Shown here piece by piece: positions 53,138-60,828 of a DNA stretch of 64,000 bases. A model generated the notes under the pieces. That model was not told where the DNA came from. It saw nothing but the letters and a program-made list of their open reading frames with translations, and did not search any database. Both the position numbers and the translations under genes were made by a program. The stretch lies in contig JABFRS010000001.1 in the NCBI GenBank assembly GCA_013141055.1, forward strand, positions 62,001 to 126,000. The letters run 5' to 3'. Position 1 is the first letter of the stretch. Each line of letters starts with the position of its first letter. This DNA is from Cyclobacteriaceae bacterium. GTDB taxonomy: Bacteria; Bacteroidota; Bacteroidia; Cytophagales; Cyclobacteriaceae.

Positions 53138-55014
53138 CGGATAGAAAATCATTGAGCGAGGTGAATGCCTCGATTGATTCAACTAACCGCAAAGGGTGGA
53201 GAAAGCTGCTGGCATTTTTAGGGCCTGCATATTTAGTTAGTGTCGGGTATATGGATCCAGGCAACTGGGCAACGGACATTGCTGGAGGAAGCAAATTCGG
53301 CTATTCATTGATATGGGTTCTCCTGATGTCCAACATCATGGCATTGCTGCTGCAAAGTCTGAGCGCACGTCTTGGAGTTGTCAGGCAGCTTGATCTCGCG
53401 CAGGCATCACGAAAGACGTATCATCCGGTCATCAATTTTATTTTATGGATTCTTGCGGAGATTGCCATTGCCGCATGCGATCTCGCAGAAGTGCTTGGAA
53501 TGGCGATTGGCCTGAAGCTTCTTTTTGGAATTCCTTTGATCTGGGGAGTGTCGATCACCGTATTGGATACTTTGCTTTTGCTCTTGCTGCAAAGCTATGG
53601 CATGAGGAAAATAGAATTATTCATCATCAGTCTCGTGGCCATTATCGGTACCTCATTTCTGGTGGAGATGATCCTTGCAAAGCCTGATCTCGGTGAACTT
53701 GCGGTAGGATTCATTCCAACACTACCTGGTGATGGTGCATTGTATATCGCCATCGGAATTATCGGGGCAACAGTAATGCCGCACAATCTTTATCTCCACT
53801 CCTCTCTGGTGCAGACCCGTCGCATCGATCAAAGTGAAAAAGGAATCTGGTCTGCGATCAAATACAACTTCATCGACTCAGCAATTGCCCTGAACGCAGC
53901 ATTCTTTGTAAATGCTGCAATATTAATACTGGCCGCCTCTACATTCTATAAAGCCGGTATGTTTGAAGTGGCGGATATTGAAGATGCACACAAGTTTCTT
54001 ACACCATTGCTGGGAAGTGAGTGGGCTTCTATACTATTTGGTGTAGCATTGCTGGCAGCAGGTCAGAGTTCGACTATTACGGGTACCCTTGCCGGACAGA
54101 TTGTAATGGAAGGTTACCTGAATCTTCGTATTGCAGCATGGCTACGCAGGCTGATCACGCGTATCATCGCGATTATCCCGGCATACATCGTCATCATTCT
54201 TTATGGAGAAAATGAAACGGGCACATTGCTTGTGTTTAGTCAGGTGGTGCTGAGCTTGCAGTTGGGTTTTGCCATCATTCCTTTGATTCACTTCAACAGT
54301 GATAAAGAGAAGATGGGAATTTTTGTGATCAAACCATGGCTGAAAGTTGCATCGTGGCTGATCGCAGGGATCATTATCTCTCTTAACATAAAATTAGTAT
54401 CGGAAGAAATCATTGGATGGATGGACGCCGCAAAAGATAAAGCGTGGATCGTTTGGATTACTGCCGTCCCTGTTGCGCTTGCTGCCGGTGGATTATTACT
54501 TTACATTACCGCTAAGCCATTCTTTGAGAAGCGTGTGAAAGAGAAAGAGGTCAAAATTCCTCATGGCACCGCTGCTGTACTGGAAGATCTTGAGAAGCCG
54601 ATCTATAAGAAGGTGGCAATCTGCATTGACTTCTCTTCAATCGACACACTGGCAATAAGAAGTGCCGTGGCACAGGGTGGAAAAGATGCAGACTACCTGC
54701 TGGTACACATTGTGGAGACAGCCGGCGCGATGGTGTATGGCAGTGAGATTGCCGATCGTGAATCCAAAGAAGATACAGCCGCACTGGAAGTTTATCTGAA
54801 GCAGTTGGAAGATCTCGGATATCGGGCGGTGATTAAGATCGGATATGGAAATCCAAGAAGGAGAATACCTGAGATGGTGAAAGAATTTGATTCAGATCTG
54901 CTGGTCATGGGTGCTCATGGTCATACGTTAATAAAAGACCTGATCTTTGGAACAACCCTGGATACGGTAAGACACAGGGTTTCAATACCAATGCTGATCG
55001 TTAGGGAAAAATAG
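53134..55014 (+). CDS. Nramp divalent-metal transporter fused to a UspA domain
   Basis: 626 residues. The first part (1 to about 470) is an Nramp proton-coupled Mn/Fe importer: DPGNW in TM1 and MPHNLYLHS in TM6, the two metal-binding helices, with about 11-12 membrane segments. The last part (about 495-626) is a universal stress protein domain with VAICIDFSS at its start and the nucleotide-loop pattern MGAHGHTLIKDLIFGTT near the end. The cytoplasmic UspA part could bind ATP and adjust transport. It is co-translated with the DtxR-type repressor. Most bacterial MntH proteins lack this domain. Confidence 0.92.
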   Translation: MTDRKSLSEVNASIDSTNRKGWRKLLAFLGPAYLVSVGYMDPGNWATDIAGGSKFGYSLIWVLLMSNIMALLLQSLSARLGVVRQLDLAQASRKTYHPVINFILWILAEIAIAACDLAEVLGMAIGLKLLFGIPLIWGVSITVLDTLLLLLLQSYGMRKIELFIISLVAIIGTSFLVEMILAKPDLGELAVGFIPTLPGDGALYIAIGIIGATVMPHNLYLHSSLVQTRRIDQSEKGIWSAIKYNFIDSAIALNAAFFVNAAILILAASTFYKAGMFEVADIEDAHKFLTPLLGSEWASILFGVALLAAGQSSTITGTLAGQIVMEGYLNLRIAAWLRRLITRIIAIIPAYIVIILYGENETGTLLVFSQVVLSLQLGFAIIPLIHFNSDKEKMGIFVIKPWLKVASWLIAGIIISLNIKLVSEEIIGWMDAAKDKAWIVWITAVPVALAAGGLLLYITAKPFFEKRVKEKEVKIPHGTAAVLEDLEKPIYKKVAICIDFSSIDTLAIRSAVAQGGKDADYLLVHIVETAGAMVYGSEIADRESKEDTAALEVYLKQLEDLGYRAVIKIGYGNPRRRIPEMVKEFDSDLLVMGAHGHTLIKDLIFGTTLDTVRHRVSIPMLIVREK

Positions 55015-55027
55015 TTGACGAAGGAAA

Positions 55028-56404
55028 GTGGCAATAAACAACAATCAATTTAGTGAAGTAATTGTAGCTCCTGCAACACCTCCGGGTGTAGGTGCGCTCG
55101 CGATCATACGATTGTCGGGAGACCAAGCGATTACCCTTACACAAAAAGTGTTTGTTGGAAAGAATCTTTCAGAACAGCTTTCCCATACTCTGCATCTTGG
55201 GCTGATCAAAGATGGTGAAGAGGTGATTGATGAAGTTGTCGTTTCGATCTTCAAAGCACCTAATTCATTCACGAAAGAGAATTCAATAGAGATATCCTGT
55301 CATGGATCGCAATTGATTGTTCAACGTATCATTACCGCACTGATCAAGAACGGAGCAACGCTTGCGGGCCCGGGTGAATTCACCAAACGAGCTTTCCTAA
55401 ATGGCCGTTTTGATCTCACACAGGCGGAAGCAGTGGCAGATCTCATTAATTCAGAAACCGATAATGCCCGTCAGGCAGCATTGAATCAGATGCGCGGTGG
55501 ATTCTCAAAAGAAATCCAAAAGCTTCGTGAAGAGTTGATTCACTTTGCATCGTTGATCGAACTGGAGCTCGACTTTGGTGAGGAAGATGTTGAGTTTGCA
55601 AAACGGGATGACCTGAGGAAGCTAATCTTCAGAATACAATCATTCATTGCTTCCCTCCTGACTTCCTTTCAGCAAGGAAATGTTATTAAGAATGGAGTGC
55701 CTACGGTGATTGCCGGCAAGCCCAATGCAGGCAAATCAACATTGCTGAATGCTTTATTGAAAGAAGAGAAAGCCATTGTCTCCGAGATCGCCGGAACAAC
55801 GAGAGATGTCATTGAAGACGAAATGATTCTGGAGGGAGTTAACTTCCGTTTCATTGACACTGCTGGCTTGCGCGACACCACCGACACGATTGAAGCGATC
55901 GGTGTCAGTCGCACGAAAGAGCAATTGAAGAAGGCATCATTAGTGCTGTACCTGGTAGATCTTGGTAATACCAATCTCCATGAGATTCAGACTGAGCTTA
56001 AAGAGTTGGAGGAATTAACAGTACCGATTATTAAAGTCGGAAACAAAGTTGATAAGGCAGTTCCTGCCCTGCTACGCGAATTGGAAGCACAGGACTTCAT
56101 TTTTATTTCTGCGACACACAAGACCAATCTCTCAAAACTTCGGGAGAAGATCCTTTCCAGATTTCATGTAGATCATGTAAAGCAAGGCGACGTGATCATT
56201 ACAAATCTTCGTCATTATCAGAGTCTGACCGAAACAAATGAAGCACTTAACAGAGTGCTGACCGGCATGGATAAAGGTGTTACGGGCGACTTCATGGCGA
56301 TGGATGTTAGGAATGCATTACACCATCTTGGGTTGATCACAGGACAAATATCGACAGAGGATCTGCTGGAGAATATTTTTAGCAGGTTTTGTATCGGCAA
56401 ATAG
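55028..56404 (+). CDS. mnmE: tRNA modification GTPase MnmE
   Basis: 458 residues from a GTG start 13 bases after the Nramp gene. MnmE, with MnmG, makes the 5-carboxymethylaminomethyl modification of uridine 34 in tRNA. The N-terminal THF-binding domain (APATPPGVGALAIIRLSG), the G domain (GKPNAGKST, DTAG and NKVD) and the essential C-terminal FCIGK are complete. The stop codon at 56402-56404 is followed directly by accessory sequence with an integrase gene, so the 3' end of mnmE may be the attachment site of an integrated element. The gene itself is not disrupted. Confidence 0.97.
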   Translation: MAINNNQFSEVIVAPATPPGVGALAIIRLSGDQAITLTQKVFVGKNLSEQLSHTLHLGLIKDGEEVIDEVVVSIFKAPNSFTKENSIEISCHGSQLIVQRIITALIKNGATLAGPGEFTKRAFLNGRFDLTQAEAVADLINSETDNARQAALNQMRGGFSKEIQKLREELIHFASLIELELDFGEEDVEFAKRDDLRKLIFRIQSFIASLLTSFQQGNVIKNGVPTVIAGKPNAGKSTLLNALLKEEKAIVSEIAGTTRDVIEDEMILEGVNFRFIDTAGLRDTTDTIEAIGVSRTKEQLKKASLVLYLVDLGNTNLHEIQTELKELEELTVPIIKVGNKVDKAVPALLRELEAQDFIFISATHKTNLSKLREKILSRFHVDHVKQGDVIITNLRHYQSLTETNEALNRVLTGMDKGVTGDFMAMDVRNALHHLGLITGQISTEDLLENIFSRFCIGK

Positions 56405-56530
56405 GGCTCCTCAAAATCCCTAACAAAACACAATCAACTCTTTGTATTTCAATACGTTACAAAATTAAGCGTTCGGCTTGATTAGGCATTTGCCCTGCTT
56501 ATTTGGGTACTTTATGCTAAGATTTTGCTA

Positions 56531-56563
56531 CGCGTCGCAAAAGATTTTAAGCGCGTCGCAAAA
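56531..56563. repeat. Pair of 12-bp direct repeats upstream of the element's first gene
   Basis: CGCGTCGCAAAA occurs at 56531-56542 and 56552-56563, exactly 21 bases apart, so both copies face the same side of the helix. The first copy is also flanked by an inverted TTTTGC/GCAAAA pair. They lie about 100 bases before the HTH gene and could be binding sites for the integrase or the excisionase-like protein. Confidence 0.6.
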
Positions 56564-56658
56564 AGTGAAGGAGCTGGTCAGCGGATGGCACTCCTGGGCA
56601 CCTACAGACATATAAGGGCATAAACTGACACAGTCGAACGGTAACGAAAAATTGAAAC

Positions 56659-57018
56659 ATGAGCTCTAACATTTCACTTCAGAAAATCTGCGAAGAATGC
56701 GCGCAGCCCTTTATAGCCAAAACGCTTGTTACCCGCTTCTGCTCTCACCTCTGCAACCGCAGGCACAATAAGAAGAAAGCGACCAACCAACGACTCGCCA
56801 TTAGCATTGCTCAGGAGATTAACATTTCCAGTCCAGCTGAAACAATGAAGGGAATCGGTAACGACTACCTCAAGCTCCCAGAGGCGGCCGCGATCATGCG
56901 GGTCAGCAGACGCACCTTGTTCCGGTTGATTTCAGAGAAGAAGCTCAAATCAAAAAAGGTCCTTGGGCGGACGATCATACTCAAAGAAGACATAAGAGCA
57001 TTTTTTCAAATTCAATAA
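56659..57018 (+). CDS. Zinc-finger plus excisionase-type HTH protein
   Basis: 119 residues. The N-terminus has a four-cysteine zinc finger (C11, C14, C28, C32: CEECAQPF and FCSHLC). The C-terminal half is a MerR/excisionase-type HTH (YLKLPEAAAIMRVSRRTLFRLI, then RTIILKEDIRAFF). Similar proteins sit directly upstream of tyrosine integrases in many Bacteroidota elements and may control excision or recombinase expression. The integrase gene follows after 12 bases. Confidence 0.82.
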   Translation: MSSNISLQKICEECAQPFIAKTLVTRFCSHLCNRRHNKKKATNQRLAISIAQEINISSPAETMKGIGNDYLKLPEAAAIMRVSRRTLFRLISEKKLKSKKVLGRTIILKEDIRAFFQIQ

Positions 57019-57030
57019 TCTACTACCACT

Positions 57031-58158
57031 ATGAAAAAGAAAAACGAAGGAGTCGGCAAATCAATCGTGAAACTAAAAAAGAGACTACTGTCCAATGGTA
57101 ATTATTCTCTTTATCTGGAATGTTACTGGAAGGGCGAGCGAAACTACGAAACACTCAATCTCTATATCAGCAGTGAACCAGGCAGGACAACCGTAGAGCA
57201 GAACAAATCCACTCTCCTACTGGCCGATCAGATTCGTGCCCAGCGTGTTGTTGACCTTCAATCCGGAAAATATAAGCTGCAACAAACCAAGGAAAGTGGA
57301 AGCTTTATCGAATACTTCGAAGCAATGACGAAGGCACGATTAGGCAGCTATGGCAATTGGGGAAACTGGAAAGGCACACTCAATCATATCAGAACGTTTG
57401 CAAAAGGAAAGGATGTCCGATTTATGGATGTTGATGAACAATGGCTCGTTGCCTTTAAGAACTTCCTTTTAACAGAGAAACTAACGTCAGCAAAGACAAA
57501 ACTTAGTCAAAACTCCTGCTATTCATACTACAACAAAGTGAAAGCATGCCTCAGACTTGCCTACGAAGAAAAGTATATCAATGAGAATCCCGCTGCACGG
57601 GTTCGGGGCTTTAAGCAAGGAGAAAGCAAACGTGAATTCCTGACCTGGGAAGAGATCCAGGCGATATCCAAAACGTCCTGTCGTATAAGGCTTTTGAAAG
57701 AGGCCTTTCTATTCAGTGTACTAACAGGTCTGCGGTGGTCGGATATTATGAAGCTAACGTGGGCTGAGATCAGAGGTAATGAGGTCGACGGATGGTTTCT
57801 TCAATACAAACAACAAAAGACGCAAACCCATGAAATTTTACCCATTACCAAACAAGCTCGACTCCTGCTAGGTCAAAAAGGAGATTTGAGTGAGCGGGTA
57901 TTTCAAGGAGTAAAATATAGTGCCTACACGAATGTAGCACTCAATCAATGGATGATGAGTTCGGGAATTTACAGAAACATCACGTTTCATTGTGCCAGAC
58001 ATACACATGCAACACTGCTGTTATCTAGTGGTGTTGATATCTATACAGTTTCTAAGCTTCTTGGTCATAAACATATTCAGACTACTGAGATCTACACCAA
58101 AGTGACAAATATGAAGAAGAATGAAGCTATTGCGAAGATTCCCATTCTAGAGCTATAG
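57031..58158 (+). CDS. Tyrosine site-specific recombinase (integrase)
   Basis: 375 residues. Complete catalytic set: R235 (TGLRWSDI), K263 in the beta-hairpin (QQKTQT), H320 and R323 (HCARHTHA), H346 (LLGHKHIQ) and Y355 (TEIYTKV). The N-terminal Arm-like domain (about 14-85) and SAM-like core-binding domain (about 90-185) match Bacteroidota phage/conjugative-element integrases. It probably catalyses integration of the surrounding element. No frameshift or truncation is visible, so the enzyme could be active. Confidence 0.93.
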   Translation: MKKKNEGVGKSIVKLKKRLLSNGNYSLYLECYWKGERNYETLNLYISSEPGRTTVEQNKSTLLLADQIRAQRVVDLQSGKYKLQQTKESGSFIEYFEAMTKARLGSYGNWGNWKGTLNHIRTFAKGKDVRFMDVDEQWLVAFKNFLLTEKLTSAKTKLSQNSCYSYYNKVKACLRLAYEEKYINENPAARVRGFKQGESKREFLTWEEIQAISKTSCRIRLLKEAFLFSVLTGLRWSDIMKLTWAEIRGNEVDGWFLQYKQQKTQTHEILPITKQARLLLGQKGDLSERVFQGVKYSAYTNVALNQWMMSSGIYRNITFHCARHTHATLLLSSGVDIYTVSKLLGHKHIQTTEIYTKVTNMKKNEAIAKIPILEL

Positions 58159-58266
58159 TGTCAATACTACAGCAGAAGCACCAATTGTTGTGGCGGTACT
58201 GATGTGTTACTACTACTAGGTTCATGTAGAACGAAGTGATAAATAGAGAATGATGGAGGTCGGGAA

Positions 58267-58317
58267 TAGATTAAGTCAATAATCTTAATTTCGACATATT
58301 AAGGTTAAAGGCTTAAT
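58267..58317. repeat. 51-bp repeat unit, copy 1
   Basis: It contains ATTAAG-N8-CTTAAT twice (the first near 58270-58289, the second near 58299-58317). It matches copy 2 at 43 of 51 positions by direct comparison. Confidence 0.8.
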
Positions 58318-58405
58318 GGAGTAAGTGTGATGCTGGAGATACGATAGAAGGAATACGGAGCAAAATACGTAAAGGAGAAACTAAGCGAACAAGCTAAATA
58401 TGTGG

Positions 58406-58456
58406 TAGATTAAGTCAAAATACTTAATTTCATCATATTAAGGATATAGACTTAAT
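58406..58456. repeat. 51-bp repeat unit, copy 2
   Basis: It has the same layout as copy 1, with two ATTAAG/CTTAAT palindromes. It ends 36 bases before the SatD start codon. The palindromic parts are better conserved than the spacers. Confidence 0.8.
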
Positions 58457-58492
58457 TCAAATATCTGTATATTTAAATAAAAATATGACGAA

Positions 58493-59191
58493 ATGAAACT
58501 GTTCGCAGTAATTAACGGAGATATCATCGGGTCAACTAAGCTAACTGAAGTAAGCAGAAGAAACTACATCAAATCGATAAAAAAACTATCGTCACAACTA
58601 CTAAAACAGCAGAAGATCCTTGGCATTAAAGGTCAATTTGAAATATATCGAGGAGATAGCTTTCAGGGTGTAACGAGTAAGCCAGAGAAAGCCCTAAGGA
58701 TACTACTATTATTACGAAGCTATTCCAGGATGATATCTATTAGCGATACTAGATCAAGACCTACTACGCTACCATTCGCGCGAGACATTACTGATATCCG
58801 TGTGTCAGTTGGGATTGGGGAGATTAACAAACTAGGCACAAATCTAATGGAATCAGATGGTGATGCTTTTCATAAGTCAGGCAGATTGATTGATTCCATG
58901 AAGAAATCGGGACTAAATCTAGCGATCGATACACCATGGCCTGAAATCAATGAAGAGTTCGCTGTATCATGGGGTCTACTAGATTCAATAGTGAGTAAGT
59001 GGTCCTCACATCAAGCAGAAGTAGTATATTACAGTCTACAGGGCAATTCTCAGGTAGACATAGCCTCTAAAGTAAAGGCAAGTCCACCAGCCATTAATCA
59101 ACGATTAAAGAGTGCAAGTTGGCATACAATCGAAAAGATGCTGAACTATATAGAAAAGACCCTCCAAGACCAAGTAAAATCGACCAAATGA
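58493..59191 (+). CDS. SatD family protein, cyclase-like residues plus C-terminal HTH
   Basis: 232 residues. It matches the SatD family (named from the Streptococcus mutans sat locus), whose function is unknown. Its spacing of motifs recalls class III nucleotide cyclases: GDIIGST with D10, YRGDSFQGV with D55, SVGIGE (105-110) and DGDAFHKSGRLID (122-134), where cyclases have two metal-binding aspartates, a GIHxG strand and a GDxVNxAARL helix. A sigma-region-4-like HTH follows (HQAEVVYYSLQGNSQVDIA to INQRLKSASW, about 173-210). Four palindromes lie upstream. The ATGA overlap with the DUF3307 gene shows the two are co-translated. Confidence 0.75.
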   Translation: MKLFAVINGDIIGSTKLTEVSRRNYIKSIKKLSSQLLKQQKILGIKGQFEIYRGDSFQGVTSKPEKALRILLLLRSYSRMISISDTRSRPTTLPFARDITDIRVSVGIGEINKLGTNLMESDGDAFHKSGRLIDSMKKSGLNLAIDTPWPEINEEFAVSWGLLDSIVSKWSSHQAEVVYYSLQGNSQVDIASKVKASPPAINQRLKSASWHTIEKMLNYIEKTLQDQVKSTK

Positions 59192-59910
59192 AACTCTTCA
59201 GCCCAGATCAGGCGATAGTATTGGTGCAATTACTTATTGCCCACTTCCTAGCAGACTTTGTATTACAGTCAACTGCATGGGTAAACGATAAGAAACAAAA
59301 GGGTCTTCTTTCGTGGGGATTTTACAAGCATCTCTTGGTAGTTGGAGTACTAACACTAATAGCAATTGGTTGGAGTAATGTCGGAATAGTAGTTCTCATT
59401 ACGATAACACATGGCATAATTGACTACTGGAAATTCAAAGTCGACAACAATGGAACTCTAAAATATTTCATAATTGATCAATTATTGCACATTCTAATAC
59501 TCATTATTTCGTGGCTATTAATTCTGAACGGCTGGAATCAATTTGCTGAATTTTTATGCAGTCTAAAATCATCATTTGACGCCCAGCTAATGATCTTTGC
59601 CTACATCTTTGTAATGTGGCCTGTCGGATACATTATAAAGTTTGCCACAAAAGATCTTATCACACAAACTAATACCGATAACATCAAGCGCGGAGGAATG
59701 GTTATAGGAATATTTGAGCGGATGATCATTTTAACATTCGTCCTGTTCGGTCAATATGAAGCGATCGGATTTCTAATAACCGGAAAATCAATACTGCGAT
59801 TTGGAGATGGTCAAAAGAAAGAAACCGAATATGTCCTGGTTGGCACAATGATCAGCTATGCACTGGCGATCATTACCGGCGTTTTCGTCAATTTATTTCT
59901 GGAACGATAG
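59188..59910 (+). CDS. DUF3307 multi-pass membrane protein
   Basis: 240 residues. The start ATG at 59188 overlaps the SatD stop (ATGA); a longer frame from 59119 covers only SatD sequence and is rejected. The family signature LLIAHFLADFVLQS lies in the first helix (about 13-26), and a TITHGIIDYWKFK segment follows near 75-87. About six membrane segments are visible. The function is unknown. Its pairing with a SatD protein in an operon suggests that the two act together, perhaps as a soluble sensor/regulator and a membrane effector. Confidence 0.8.
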   Translation: MKLFSPDQAIVLVQLLIAHFLADFVLQSTAWVNDKKQKGLLSWGFYKHLLVVGVLTLIAIGWSNVGIVVLITITHGIIDYWKFKVDNNGTLKYFIIDQLLHILILIISWLLILNGWNQFAEFLCSLKSSFDAQLMIFAYIFVMWPVGYIIKFATKDLITQTNTDNIKRGGMVIGIFERMIILTFVLFGQYEAIGFLITGKSILRFGDGQKKETEYVLVGTMISYALAIITGVFVNLFLER

Positions 59911-59936
59911 ACATCTTCACATAGAAATCTATAAGC

Positions 59937-60248
59937 CTACTTAAAATTAGGCCTGCTCAAGTGTTTGATCTCATCGTAAGTACTCACTTTACGCGACTGG
60001 ACCCATTCTATCAGTTCAGCGCGCTTAAAGGTTATTTTCTTACCATGTTTGTAATGCGGGATAGATCGCTCGGAAGTCTTTTCATACAGCGTATTGACAG
60101 CAAGATTAAGGAAAGCAGCCGCCTCCTTTATATTGAGAAGCTCTTTATCGGTGTTAAAAATTCGCTCGTCCAACAGTATTTCTTTCAACGATTCTTTGAG
60201 CAAAGACTTGAATTCTTCTTTATCCAGCTGGTATAGAAATCTACTCAT
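59937..60248 (-). CDS. Excisionase-like HTH protein
   Basis: 103 residues. After an N-terminal helical region (1-35), a MerR/excisionase-type HTH is visible: LLNIKEAAAFLNLAVNTLYEKT, then IPHYKHGKKITFKRAELIEWV. Proteins of this type regulate recombination or gene expression in mobile elements. It is convergent with the DUF3307 gene (26-base gap) and divergent from the three-gene cassette, so it could be the cassette's regulator. Confidence 0.82.
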   Translation of the reverse strand: MSRFLYQLDKEEFKSLLKESLKEILLDERIFNTDKELLNIKEAAAFLNLAVNTLYEKTSERSIPHYKHGKKITFKRAELIEWVQSRKVSTYDEIKHLSRPNFK

Positions 60249-60366
60249 ATTCGAAAATAATACGAGGTCTCAAGGCGAAAACACAAGTTTGCAAAACCTT
60301 GGTATAAATAATCACAGAAATTTTTTGGTAATTTTAGACAAGTCCCCCCTAAATCTTTGCAATTAC

Positions 60367-60828
60367 ATGAAAACCGCATTTTTTCTGCACTGCTTTAATT
60401 TCAACCTGAAAGATTGGTGGCTATCACTACACGAGCAAATTAAAACTTGGAATCTTGATTCCCAGTCCATCATTCAATATTCCGCCATCATTGCCGGCTT
60501 TATAAGCATAACTCTACCCATCGCGTTGGACATGATGGCAAAACACACCGAAGATTTCAAGGACAAGGAGATCTCAGAGATTTTTCCCAATCACTTTCTT
60601 TACCGCTTTCAGCTCTTTGCCAATCTTACAATCGTTTTTATGTCGATACTAATGATTGCCCTAAGGGTTGAAGGTATTTGGATATTGCTAATACTCTTTG
60701 CCGATGGATTCGCCATTATTATGTTCGTGAGGTTCCTGATCCTGATTCAATCATACGCAACAAACTTCGCAGAAATCTATTCAAATCAGCTCAAAGAAAA
60801 TTCCGATAAAATCGTTCGCGGTGAATAA
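60367..60828 (+). CDS. Membrane protein of an unrecognised three-gene cassette
   Basis: 153 residues from the ATG at 60367; the longer frame upstream overlaps the excisionase-like gene and is rejected. Not recognised. Three hydrophobic segments are visible: about 37-55 (YSAIIAGFISITLPIAL), 83-101 (LFANLTIVFMSILMIAL) and 104-125. A charged stretch between the first two (HTEDFKDKEISEIFPNH) would be a loop, and the C-terminal tail is hydrophilic. Its last codons overlap the GTG start of the next gene by eight bases, so the two are probably translated together. Confidence 0.6.
   Translation: MKTAFFLHCFNFNLKDWWLSLHEQIKTWNLDSQSIIQYSAIIAGFISITLPIALDMMAKHTEDFKDKEISEIFPNHFLYRFQLFANLTIVFMSILMIALRVEGIWILLILFADGFAIIMFVRFLILIQSYATNFAEIYSNQLKENSDKIVRGE

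Larger units (their letters stand above)
58159..58492. other. Non-coding region with duplicated palindromes
   Basis: 334 bases with no convincing gene between the integrase and the SatD gene. It holds a 51-bp unit present twice (58267-58317 and 58406-58456), each with two ATTAAG/CTTAAT inverted repeats. No TAnnTTTG match or terminator was seen. It is probably the promoter and operator region of the SatD-DUF3307 operon. Confidence 0.6.

Noticed and set aside
58267..58456. CRISPR array
   Set aside because: Only two imperfect 51-bp units are present, the repeats are palindromic throughout, and there are no cas genes; an operator array fits better.
59119..59187. N-terminal extension of the DUF3307 gene
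   Set aside because: These codons lie inside satD in another frame; the ATG at 59188 gives the normal family N-terminus and an ATGA overlap.
60094..60366. N-terminal extension of the first cassette gene
   Set aside because: It overlaps the excisionase-like gene on the other strand and its sequence has no membrane or domain character; the ATG at 60367 is a better start.
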